Part shown: positions 1 to 5,758 of the stretch, one piece after another
Position numbering within the stretch: position 1 is the stretch's first letter
How the letters are laid out: each line of letters begins with the position of its first letter
Source of the DNA: CAZPUI01 sp964415525
GTDB taxonomy: Bacteria; Acidobacteriota; Holophagae; Holophagales; Holophagaceae
NCBI GenBank assembly: GCA_964415525.1
Contig: CAYQAS010000131.1
Span: 1 to 10,668, forward strand
Direction: 5' to 3'
DNA: 10,668 bases
Position numbers and translations under genes: made by a program
The notes under the pieces: model-generated
Database searches by the model: none
What the model was told of the DNA's origin: nothing
What the model saw: only the letters and a program-made list of their open reading frames with translations

Positions 1-339
1 CATCCCCATGTGGCCTTCAATGAGGCGGGCGGGAATCGCGACCATGAAGGCCATGGCCATCTCGGCCACGGAAACGCTGGAGGCCTTGGGCGTGTTCATG
101 GCCTTGATGCCGCGCTCGGCGCAGGCCTTCTTGTCCACGTTATCCATGCCCACGCCGCCACGGATGACGAGCTTGAGGTTGGGGGCCTTGTCCAGCAGTT
201 CGACATTGGCTGTCGTCTTGGAACGGATCAGCAGGACATTGGCCTCGCCCAGGGTGGCCATGTCGGAAGAGACCTCGCCAAAAACAGCCAGGCGCTCGGG
301 AAGCTTCGCGTCGAACGCATCAGCGATGAGGATTTTCAC
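1..339 (-). CDS. serA: D-3-phosphoglycerate dehydrogenase, N-terminal 113 residues (runs off left edge)
   Basis: The first 113 residues of a D-2-hydroxyacid dehydrogenase, most likely the NAD-dependent enzyme that oxidises 3-phosphoglycerate in the first step of serine synthesis in the cytoplasm. The sequence starts MKILIADAFD, followed by the alternating substrate-domain pattern of the family. Residues 59-68 read VIRGGVGMDN, the conserved turn before the entry into the nucleotide-binding domain, followed by a PKASSVSVAEMA segment that matches the usual NTP-xx-S-V-AE-A helix. The catalytic Arg, Glu and His and any ACT domain lie outside the window. The start is GTG at 339, chosen because GGAGG lies 6 nt upstream. 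It is the last visible gene of a minus-strand run, after the DUF1015 and GxxExxY genes. The family assignment is firm. The choice of phosphoglycerate over another hydroxyacid rests on the GGVGMDNVD segment and on DUF1015 as neighbour. Confidence 0.88.
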   Translation of the reverse strand, partial: MKILIADAFDAKLPERLAVFGEVSSDMATLGEANVLLIRSKTTANVELLDKAPNLKLVIRGGVGMDNVDKKACAERGIKAMNTPKASSVSVAEMAMAFMVAIPARLIEGHMGM

Positions 340-345
340 TTGAGA

Positions 346-350
346 CCTCC
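346..350 (-). promoter_or_regulatory. Shine-Dalgarno of serA
   Basis: On the minus strand a perfect GGAGG lies 6 nt upstream of the GTG at 339, which decides that non-ATG start. The site lies just outside the inverted repeat at 367-393, so serA keeps its own ribosome binding site despite the repeat unit upstream. Confidence 0.8.
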
Positions 351-366
351 AAAGAAAAAGATTTGA

Positions 367-393
367 ACCACGGAGAACACTGAGCACACGGAG
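367..393 (+). repeat. Left inverted repeat of the GxxExxY cassette
   Basis: This 27-bp sequence begins ACCACGGAGAACACTGAG and is the inverted counterpart of 805-831, with a single mismatch at position 381 (T here, the equivalent of G there). It is built from degenerate 9-bp units: CACGGAGAA, CACTGAGCA, CACGGAGGA. Two further related units follow to about 416 (AAGAACACGGAGAAAGAC), so the left arm is longer than the right. It lies between the GxxExxY stop codon and the serA ribosome binding site. I see no clear direct target-site duplication outside the two arms. Confidence 0.85.
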
Positions 394-419
394 GAAAGAA
401 CACGGAGAAAGACAAGGGG

Positions 420-788
420 TCAGAGAACCCGGCGCGTGATGCCGTCCTTCAAGAGCTTGACGTTGAAGTTCAGCAGGAAGCCGATCCGGCAGCCGGTCAT
501 GCGCAGGTAGGTCATCAACTGAGCTTCATGGACTGGAGAGAGTGCTTCCACGGATTTCAGCTCGAGCAGAACCTGGTCCTCCACGATGAGATCGGCGCGA
601 AAACCACATTCCAGTTGGCATCCCTTGTATTCCAAGGGAATGACTACTTGGCGGGCGACACGGAGCCCGCGCTGCTCCATTTCATGGGCAAGGCAGGATT
701 CGTAGGCCGATTCGAGCAGCCCCGGCCCAACAAGCCGATGCACCTCAAAGGCCGCATCGAGCACGCGCTGGGTCAGATCCGCTTCCAT
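420..788 (-). CDS. GxxExxY protein (PD-(D/E)XK-like, TIGR04256 type)
   Basis: A 122-residue protein of the GxxExxY family, of unknown biological role. The name motif is visible as G23-LL-E26-SA-Y29. A nuclease-like core follows: D66 in FRADLIVED, then E76-L-K78 in LLELKSVE, giving the D-x9-ExK spacing of the PD-(D/E)XK fold, then a QLMTYLRMTG helix (Q90, Y94) and a conserved ending (GFLLNFNVKLLKDGITRRV). The residues needed for metal binding are therefore present, but no member's substrate is known to me. The ATG at 788 is the conservative start. An in-frame GTG at 797 adds three residues and has GGAG 7 nt upstream, lying within the flanking repeat, so it may be the true start. The gene lies in the DUF1015-serA run, enclosed by inverted repeats. 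Confidence 0.85.
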   Translation of the reverse strand: MEADLTQRVLDAAFEVHRLVGPGLLESAYESCLAHEMEQRGLRVARQVVIPLEYKGCQLECGFRADLIVEDQVLLELKSVEALSPVHEAQLMTYLRMTGCRIGFLLNFNVKLLKDGITRRVL

Positions 789-804
789 CAGCTCCACAGT
801 TTTT

Positions 805-831
805 CTCCGTGTGCTCCGTGTTCTCCGTGGT
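805..831 (-). repeat. Right inverted repeat of the GxxExxY cassette
   Basis: Read on the minus strand, this is three near-perfect 9-bp units (CACGGAGAA, CACGGAGCA, CACGGAG) preceded by AC. It matches 367-393 in inverted orientation at 26 of 27 positions. Outside it, both arms also share GATT a few bases further out. Its inner GGAG (805-808) sits 7 nt upstream of the in-frame GTG at 797, so the repeat may double as the ribosome binding site of the enclosed gene. It starts 13 nt past the DUF1015 stop codon. Confidence 0.85.
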
Positions 832-843
832 GAATCGTCCTTT

Positions 844-2085
844 TCAGCCTTCGTAGACTCGCACGAGTAGGCCGCTGCGGAGCTTGGGCTCGAACCAGGT
901 GCTCTTGGGGGGCATGATCTGGTCGGCATCGGCCACATCCATGAGTTCCACCAGGGAGGTAGGGAACATGGAGAAGGCGACGGCGGCACCGGCCTTCACG
1001 CGGTTCTCGAGCTCGTCCATGCCGCGGATGCCGCCGCAGAAGTCGATGCGGGTGTCCGTGCGGGGATCCTGGATACCGAGGATGGGGCTCAGCAGGTTCT
1101 CCTGCAGGATGCTGACGTCCAGGCTCTTCACGGGATCCTTGACGTCGAAGCTGCCGGGCTTGGCGGTCAGGGTGCACCACTGGCCGTCGAGATACATGCC
1201 GAAGCTGTGCAGGGCCTGGGGTGTGCGGGTGGCGTTGGCACTGATCTCGAACTTCTCGCCGACCTTGGACAGGAACTGTTCCTTCGTGAGGCCGTTCAGG
1301 TCCTTCACGATGCGGTTGTAGTCCATGATCTTCAGCTGGTCGTGGGGGAAGACCACGGCCATGAAGTACTCGAAGGACTCTTCACCGGTCGCTTCGGCGC
1401 CCAGGGCGGCGCGACGGGCCTGGCCATAGCGCACGGCAGAGGCGGTGCGGTGGTGGCCATCGGCGATGTACATCGCCTCGATGCCATCGAAGAAGTGAGC
1501 CAGGGCGTAGATCACGCGCTCGTCCTCGATGATCCACACCGTGTGGCCGATGCCGTCCGGCGTGACCACGTCATAGATCGCGGGCGTCTCACGGACCTTG
1601 TCCACGAGGCCGTCGATGTAGGGCACCGCGCGGTAGGTGAGGAAGACGGGCTCGGCGTTGGCGTTCTGCTCGGTGACGTGGCGGGTACGGTCGTCTTCCT
1701 TGTCCTTGCGGGTGTACTCGTGCTTCTTGATCAGGTCTTCTTCGTATTCCTTCACGGAGCAGAGGCACACCAGGCCCGCCTGCACGTGATCGCCCATCTT
1801 CTGCTGGTAGACGTAGAAGCAGGGCTTGTCCTCGAGCAGCAGGGTGCCATCGGCAATGAAGCCCTGGAGGGCCTTCACGCCCGCGGCATAGACCTCGTCC
1901 GAGTGCTCATCCACACCCTCGGGCAGGTTGATCTCGGGGCGGCCCACGTGCAGGAAGGAGTGGGGCTTGCCGGCGGCGAGCTCACGCGCTTCCTTCGTAT
2001 TGATGACGTCGTAAGGCACGGAGGCGACCTCGGCCGCCAGCTCGGGCTTGGGACGGTAGGCACGGAAGGGCTTGATCTGGGACAT
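844..2085 (-). CDS. DUF1015 (COG4198) family protein
   Basis: A 413-residue cytoplasmic protein that matches the DUF1015 family over its whole length. Recognisable landmarks are VPYDVI (residues 24-28 and beyond), the basic-acidic block KHEYTRKDKEDDR (121-133), the strongest motif MYIADGHHRTASA (205-217), and a C-terminal MPPKSTWFEPKLRSGLLV (391-408). The DGHHR segment resembles the catalytic or nucleotide-binding loop of the ParB/sulfiredoxin fold, which is also used by free-serine kinases (SerK, SbnI). This is a motif-level similarity, not a proven function. The family often lies beside serA or serC, and here serA follows after the small cassette. The start is ATG at 2085, with a GAGG/GGGAG tract 4-7 nt upstream. 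An upstream extension in frame to 2193 is Pro-rich and unlike the family, so I left it out. The biochemical role is not known to me. Confidence 0.9.
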   Translation of the reverse strand: MSQIKPFRAYRPKPELAAEVASVPYDVINTKEARELAAGKPHSFLHVGRPEINLPEGVDEHSDEVYAAGVKALQGFIADGTLLLEDKPCFYVYQQKMGDHVQAGLVCLCSVKEYEEDLIKKHEYTRKDKEDDRTRHVTEQNANAEPVFLTYRAVPYIDGLVDKVRETPAIYDVVTPDGIGHTVWIIEDERVIYALAHFFDGIEAMYIADGHHRTASAVRYGQARRAALGAEATGEESFEYFMAVVFPHDQLKIMDYNRIVKDLNGLTKEQFLSKVGEKFEISANATRTPQALHSFGMYLDGQWCTLTAKPGSFDVKDPVKSLDVSILQENLLSPILGIQDPRTDTRIDFCGGIRGMDELENRVKAGAAVAFSMFPTSLVELMDVADADQIMPPKSTWFEPKLRSGLLVRVYEG

Positions 2086-2216
2086 GGTGCTCCCTCGGTA
2101 AAGGGGTTGGGGTGGGGACTCACGGGCGGAACGCCCCGGTGGAGTGGGGCCATTGTGGGGCAGGGTCAAGGGGTTGAGAAGCGGTCCCCCCACCTGACGC
2201 TCAAGGCTCTTCCAGA

Positions 2217-2246
2217 ATGAAACAGGTCTGGCCGGATTGGGGTCAA
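2217..2246 (-). promoter_or_regulatory. Weak candidate promoter for the DUF1015-GxxExxY-serA run
   Basis: In the 176-nt gap between the phosphatase stop and the DUF1015 start, the minus strand shows TTGACC (2241-2246), an 18-nt spacer, and TTTCAT (2217-2222), which matches 4 of 6 bases of the -10 consensus. The gap also holds a short GGGCG-GAA-CGCCC hairpin (2124-2136) in what would be the leader. The gap is the longest same-strand spacing in this run, which makes a promoter here plausible. The match itself is weak. Confidence 0.25.
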
Positions 2247-2261
2247 AGTGTCAACGAAACC

Positions 2262-2903
2262 TCAAAGACGTCGATGCACCGCTTCCCCGAACAGGGGATA
2301 GAGGTGGCTGGCGTCGTTCACTCGGAGGATGGACAGGGCATCCGGCCCCGGACCTTCCAGGAGGCTCACGGAGGTGGGTGCCAGCCGGAAGCGCCAGACC
2401 TGGGCATGGGGCAGCCCCAACACCCGGGCCAGGATCACCCGAACCACGATGTCGTGGGTCACGACGAGCAGCGTGTCTTCCGCTCCGAGGCCTTCGCATC
2501 CGCGCACCAGTGCGGGCCAGGCCCGGTCCAGGACCTCCTGCAGCGTCTCGCCGCCATCCGGCCTCGCCAGGTGCGGGGTCTCCCGCCAGGCCCGGCTGCT
2601 CTCGGCAAAGCGTTCCGCCACCTCAGGGATCTTCAACCCTTCCCACGCACCGTGGTTCAGTTCACGGAGGCCCGGATCGAAGGTCACGAGACCAGCCCGG
2701 GGCCCCAAGGCGATCTCGGCGGTCTGGCGAGCCCTCGACAGCGTGGAGGCCACCGCCCGGGTGATCGGCTGATCCGCGAGCCGGGAAGCCAGACACACCG
2801 CCTGCTGTTGCCCACTTTCCGCCAAGGGGATGTCCAAGTGGCCCTGGAGGCGGCCCTCCGCATTCCACGCCGTCTCGCCGTGCCTTACCAGGATGATCCG
2901 CAT
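2262..2903 (-). CDS. Histidine phosphatase (dPGM-like); possible phosphoserine phosphatase
   Basis: A 213-residue enzyme of the histidine phosphatase superfamily, which transfers phosphate through a phosphohistidine. The catalytic signature LVRHGET lies at residues 5-11 (nucleophile H8, with R7). STLSRARQTAE (53-63) supplies the second arginine, E81 in RELNHGAWEG is the probable acid, and H150 in VVTHD is the second catalytic histidine. No membrane segment or signal peptide is seen. Two details recall the dPGM-type phosphoserine phosphatase PspA of Hydrogenobacter: a His in the ELNHGxWEG loop (H84), and the C-terminal LRVNDASHL, whose H200 aligns with the LNITCHL end of PspA. With serA nearby, serine synthesis is plausible. 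A CobC- or PhoE-like phosphatase is the alternative. The start ATG at 2903 was chosen to place MRIILVRHGE at the N-terminus; GAGG lies only 2 nt upstream, and in-frame starts further up (GTG 2930, ATG 2963) are less like the family. Confidence 0.9.
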   Translation of the reverse strand: MRIILVRHGETAWNAEGRLQGHLDIPLAESGQQQAVCLASRLADQPITRAVASTLSRARQTAEIALGPRAGLVTFDPGLRELNHGAWEGLKIPEVAERFAESSRAWRETPHLARPDGGETLQEVLDRAWPALVRGCEGLGAEDTLLVVTHDIVVRVILARVLGLPHAQVWRFRLAPTSVSLLEGPGPDALSILRVNDASHLYPLFGEAVHRRL

Positions 2904-2935
2904 GTCCTCAGGATAGGGGACCAGGGCCACGCAGC

Positions 2936-3781
2936 TCAACGCCGGGGGAGCTGCCCACTCCATGGGTCCAGGGCGATGGGCACCTGTTCAGCTGCTGGAT
3001 CGGAGGTTGAAACCTCGGCCCCTGCATCAGGAGTCACCGCCACAGGCGGTGGGGACACAGCCTCCCGGTCCCGGTGATCCTGATAGACCGCTGCATTCAT
3101 CAGGAATTCCTCGATCGGCATGGAAATGGTGGGCTCCACCCGACAGGCCTCCACAAAGGTCACGGAGGGCTGAGACCAGCAGAGTATCCCGTAGGCCGCC
3201 TCCAGCCCCTCGCCCTGGGCTTGCTCTGCATGGATGAGGGCGCCCTGTTTCACGTAGAGGTGCCCATGCCCTTCCTCCGCCTGGATGTTCAGGGTCAGGG
3301 AGCGCCCCTCCCACGCAAGCAGTTGAAGGAGGCTCGAGAGCCCAAGCCCCTGCACGCGACCCGCCGGACGGATCTCGCCTAAAGCCCGGATTTCTTCCAT
3401 GAGGAGGCTCAGGCGCACCGGCTTGGACAACACCCGCAATGCCCCAAGGCTCAAGGCCCGATCCTGAGGTTCCCCCTCCGGCAGGGCCGTCAGGACGATC
3501 ACGGGCATCCCTGGATAGTGGGCATGGATGAGGGCGATGAGGTGATAGCCATCCATCACGGGCATGTGGAGATCGGTGACCACCACATCGACCTTCTCGA
3601 GCCGGAGAATCTCCGCGGCCTGGGCCCCGTTTTCAGCCGCCAGAATGCGCCACCCCTGCGCCTGCATCCCCTTCAAACCCGTGACATAGAACCGTACAGT
3701 CATCGCCTCGTCCTCGACGACGAGAACGGTGCGGGTGGCTTGGGGGACCGGCGGGAGGGACTGGGCGGTGGGTCGGATCAC
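2936..3781 (-). CDS. Response regulator: receiver plus DUF4388 (PATAN-like) domain
   Basis: A 281-residue two-domain regulator. Residues about 17-135 form a receiver: acidic pair E23/D24 in VLVVEDEA, phosphoacceptor D70 in VVVTDLHMPVMDG, T98 in VIVLTAL, and K120 followed by Pro in VLSKPV. Residues about 143-230 fit a DUF4388/PATAN domain, with a GLGLSSLLQLLAWEGRSLTL opening, GHLYVKQGALIHAE in the middle and the helix GLEAAYGILCW. The last 50 residues are Pro/Ala-rich and probably disordered. There is no DNA-binding domain, so the output is presumably protein-protein. It begins with GTG at 3781, only 7 nt after the stop of the glycosidase gene, with GGAAGG directly abutting the start, so translation is probably coupled. 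No in-frame start lies between it and the receiver core. The partner kinase is not identifiable. Confidence 0.88.
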   Translation of the reverse strand: MIRPTAQSLPPVPQATRTVLVVEDEAMTVRFYVTGLKGMQAQGWRILAAENGAQAAEILRLEKVDVVVTDLHMPVMDGYHLIALIHAHYPGMPVIVLTALPEGEPQDRALSLGALRVLSKPVRLSLLMEEIRALGEIRPAGRVQGLGLSSLLQLLAWEGRSLTLNIQAEEGHGHLYVKQGALIHAEQAQGEGLEAAYGILCWSQPSVTFVEACRVEPTISMPIEEFLMNAAVYQDHRDREAVSPPPVAVTPDAGAEVSTSDPAAEQVPIALDPWSGQLPRR

Positions 3782-3788
3782 CCTTCCG

Positions 3789-5048
3789 TTATCGTTCGGA
3801 GCCCTTGGGAACCTTACGAAGGATCTTGGGCTCCGAGGCGAGGATGGCCGCCACAGCCTTGGCGTGCTCCGGATGGACCTGCTCCCATTTCGGCACCCAC
3901 GCAGGCATCTTCGCGTCCTCGTACTGGAGCAGTTTCCGGTGATGGCTCGCCAGCACTTGGATCAGGGCCTCATCTCGATTTCGGTTCTCCAACGGAATCC
4001 GGTTCTCGAATATGGGCTTGGCAAAGTACGTTTTCAGGGTCGATTCCACCGGCTTGCCCCAGATGGCGTAGGTCCGGTCGCCGTGGCCACCGATGGGTTT
4101 GGCGTTCAGGTTCTCGCCGTAGAGGTAATAGAAGACCGCCGCACCTTCACCCCAATTGGAAAGCACGTCGAAGGCGCCCTTCACGAGACGATCCTGCAGG
4201 GCGAGGTCCACGGGCTTGTCGCTGCGGAAGTCCCAAGGTCCCTGGTGGGCACCCGCGACGCTGGGATAGCCCACTTCCGTGATCATCACGGGGCGGTCGA
4301 AGCGCGCCTGGAGGGTGCGGGCCTTGTATACGATCCACCACCAGCTGTCCCGAATGGCCTCCAGGCTCGGCTGGGCCTCATGCTTGGCGATGGGGTCGTA
4401 GGTGTTCATGCCCACCACGTCCAGGGCATCGCCAAACGTGAAAGAGTCGTGGCTATCGAAGTTCACGCTGTAGGTGAGCTTGCCGTGAAAGACCTTCCGC
4501 ACTTCGGTGCAGAGGTTCCGCCACTGGGCATCGAAGGGATGGGTGCTCGCCATCTCCGTGCCGATGGAATACCACTCCACGCCGCCTTCCTCGGCCAGGG
4601 CCGCCAGACGCACATTGAAATCCGTGTAGTTCCGCCACCAGAGGTCCCAGTCCGAGGGCTGGATGTTGCCCCGCCACCAGTCGGCGCTGGTGGCCTCGTC
4701 CCGCATGTTGATGGTGGGGAAGAACATCATCCTCAGGCCCAGCTCCTTCGCCTGTTTGAAGGTTCGGCGAAGGCTCTCCTCTGTGGGGCTGCTGGTGGGA
4801 TGGCGCACGATCTCACTGCTTCGGCCGGTCTCCATGCGGTAGATCGCCTGAAGACTCACACAGGTAGCGCCCGTCTCCGCGATGCGTTTCAGCTCATCTG
4901 CGTAGTCGTAGTCAGGCAGACCGGCATAGAGTCCCAGCACCATGCCTCGGGGCTGGGGGGTCAGGCGACGGTGCTCCATGCGGCGGATGCCACCCAGAAG
5001 GAGCGGCAGCAGCAGGAGCGCGGAGATGGCAAGGATGCGGCGGATCAT
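3789..5048 (-). CDS. Membrane-anchored GH113-like glycoside hydrolase
   Basis: A 419-residue protein resembling glycoside hydrolase family 113 (clan GH-A, TIM barrel; known members are beta-mannanases). Residues 2-20 form a hydrophobic segment after MIRR, a signal peptide or N-terminal anchor, with GGIRRMEHRR after it. The body shows the family course: GMVLGLYAGLPDYDY (35-49), FFPTINMRDE (109-118), WYSIGTEM with putative acid/base E165 (159-166), VVGMNTYDP (211-219), and MITEVGYPS with putative nucleophile E258 (255-263), then AVFYYLYGEN (304-313). Both carboxylates expected of a retaining GH-A enzyme are thus present. The substrate cannot be told from sequence. ATG at 5048 was chosen because it puts the hydrophobic segment at the N-terminus, although its ribosome binding site is weak. 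An in-frame ATG at 5123 would add 25 Gly/Pro-rich residues. It heads the minus-strand run and is coupled to the response regulator. Confidence 0.82.
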   Translation of the reverse strand: MIRRILAISALLLLPLLLGGIRRMEHRRLTPQPRGMVLGLYAGLPDYDYADELKRIAETGATCVSLQAIYRMETGRSSEIVRHPTSSPTEESLRRTFKQAKELGLRMMFFPTINMRDEATSADWWRGNIQPSDWDLWWRNYTDFNVRLAALAEEGGVEWYSIGTEMASTHPFDAQWRNLCTEVRKVFHGKLTYSVNFDSHDSFTFGDALDVVGMNTYDPIAKHEAQPSLEAIRDSWWWIVYKARTLQARFDRPVMITEVGYPSVAGAHQGPWDFRSDKPVDLALQDRLVKGAFDVLSNWGEGAAVFYYLYGENLNAKPIGGHGDRTYAIWGKPVESTLKTYFAKPIFENRIPLENRNRDEALIQVLASHHRKLLQYEDAKMPAWVPKWEQVHPEHAKAVAAILASEPKILRKVPKGSER

Positions 5049-5123
5049 GGGCGGACCGGAGAAAAGGCCCGGTCCCCCGATCCAGGAGCCTCCCTGGTGG
5101 GAACGGACTAGGCCGAATCCCAT

Positions 5124-5151
5124 ATTTTACCATCCAGGCCTCGTTCCTTAA
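5124..5151 (-). promoter_or_regulatory. Candidate promoter of the glycosidase gene
   Basis: In the divergent intergenic region the minus strand shows TTAAGG (5146-5151), a 16-nt spacer and TAAAAT (5124-5129), a 5-of-6 match to the -10 consensus in an otherwise GC-rich stretch. Transcription would begin near 5117, downstream of the alternative ATG at 5123, which favours the ATG at 5048. It is a pattern match only. Confidence 0.35.
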
Positions 5152-5195
5152 CCCCCCTTATCAGGGGCCGATACCCTTGAGAGCGAATCACGCCC

Positions 5196-5750
5196 ATGCT
5201 TTCCAACCCCCTCCATCGGACCTTCCTCCTCACCCTCTTGGGCGTGGTGCCGCAGGTCTGGTGCGCCCAGCCAACCCGCTCCCCTGAATACGAACTCAAG
5301 GCCAAGGTCCTGCTCAGTCTGGGCGGACATGTGAACTGGCCGGGCTCTGCCCGCCGGGAGGGCCAGCCCTTCGTCATCGGCGTTCTGGGGGACTCGCCCT
5401 TCGAGCGGTTTCTGGACGATCTCGGCCGGAGCCGAGTGGTGCACAACCGCAAGGTGAGCATCACCTATCTCAGAACACTCAATCCCGCGGCCATCCTAGG
5501 CTGCGACATCCTGTTCATTTGCGATTCCGAATACGATCGCGTGATGGACATCCTGCGCATCTGCAAAGGCAAGCCGACCTTGACGGTCAGCGACACCGTG
5601 GGATTCGGAAGCCGCGGCGTGATCCTGAACCTGCTGGTGTCCGACACCATCGGTTTTGAAGTGAACACCCGGGTGGCGCGCGAGTCCGGTCTCGAGATCG
5701 GATCCTCCCTCCTGGCCAGTCCGCGAACCCGCATCCTTCAGGAACCGTGA
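5196..5750 (+). CDS. YfiR-family (DUF4154) periplasmic protein
   Basis: A 184-residue exported protein. Residues 1-24 are a signal peptide with probable cleavage after WCA; C23 is not in a good lipobox. The mature part follows the DUF4154 pattern closely: YELKAKVLLSLGGHVNWPG (32-50) corresponds to the family's Y-x-x-KA-x-L...-WP opening, then FVIGVLGDSPFE (59-70), CDILFICDSE (103-112), PTLTVSDTVGF (127-137), GVILNLLVSDTIGFEVN (141-157) and the closing ARESGLEIGSSLLA (161-174). In Pseudomonas, YfiR sits in the periplasm and restrains the CHASE8 sensor of YfiN. Here its stop overlaps the start region of a CHASE8-type histidine kinase, so I infer it controls that kinase. Mature cysteines are C103, C109 and C123. 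No YfiB-like lipoprotein is seen nearby. The ribosome binding site is weak (GAGAG about 12 nt upstream). Confidence 0.9.
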   Translation: MLSNPLHRTFLLTLLGVVPQVWCAQPTRSPEYELKAKVLLSLGGHVNWPGSARREGQPFVIGVLGDSPFERFLDDLGRSRVVHNRKVSITYLRTLNPAAILGCDILFICDSEYDRVMDILRICKGKPTLTVSDTVGFGSRGVILNLLVSDTIGFEVNTRVARESGLEIGSSLLASPRTRILQEP

Positions 5751-5752
5751 GG
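5749..5752 (+). promoter_or_regulatory. Ribosome binding site of the hybrid kinase, overlapping the YfiR stop
   Basis: GAGG lies 6 nt before ATG 5759 and overlaps the TGA of the YfiR gene (5748-5750), so the two genes are probably translationally coupled. It decides the start in favour of ATG 5759 over the in-frame GTG at 5747. Confidence 0.7.
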
Positions 5753-5758
5753 CGCACC

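Larger units (their letters stand above)
367..831. mobile_element. Putative small cassette: GxxExxY gene between inverted repeats
   Basis: The unit of about 465 bp is bounded by 27-bp inverted repeats (367-393 and 805-831, 26 of 27 matching) and contains only the GxxExxY gene. It separates DUF1015 (stop at 844) from serA (start at 339), and the flanking genes remain intact. From memory, genes of this family in other environmental bacteria are often surrounded by CACGGAGAA-like repeats, which suggests the repeats travel with the gene. There is no transposase and no obvious target duplication, so mobility is inferred from structure only. It could instead be an expanded intergenic repeat element domesticated around a resident gene. 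Confidence 0.5.

Noticed and set aside
367..416. CRISPR-like array from the repeated CACGGAGAA units
   Set aside because: Units are 9 bp, degenerate and contiguous, without spacers of regular length, and no cas gene is present.
355..840. Target-site duplication flanking the inverted repeats
   Set aside because: The outer flanks share only a GATT in inverted orientation; no direct repeat is visible, so none is claimed.
2086..2193. 36-residue N-terminal extension of DUF1015
   Set aside because: It is Pro-rich and unlike the family, and the ATG at 2085 has a good ribosome binding site and a family-like MSQIKPFRAY beginning.
1207..2220. Long plus-strand reading frame (337 codons) opposite DUF1015
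   Set aside because: It is antisense to a clear family member; its composition (His, Val, Gly and Leu rich, no domain) is what reversed GC-rich codons produce.
3729..5111. 460-codon plus-strand reading frame opposite the glycosidase
   Set aside because: It mirrors a recognisable GH113-like protein with both catalytic carboxylates; the antisense product shows no motif and no ribosome binding site.
5049..5123. 25-residue N-terminal extension of the glycosidase from ATG 5123
   Set aside because: The extension is Gly/Pro-rich and would bury the signal anchor; a candidate promoter start near 5117 also lies downstream of that ATG.
5154..5167. CCCCT-TATC-AGGGG hairpin in the divergent intergenic region as a terminator
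   Set aside because: The 5-bp stem is short, has no T-run, and no gene ends there; chance pairing in a C-rich stretch is likely.
5747..5758. GTG at 5747 as start of the hybrid kinase
   Set aside because: The in-frame ATG at 5759 has GAGG at ideal 6-nt spacing, while GTG 5747 lacks a good ribosome binding site.
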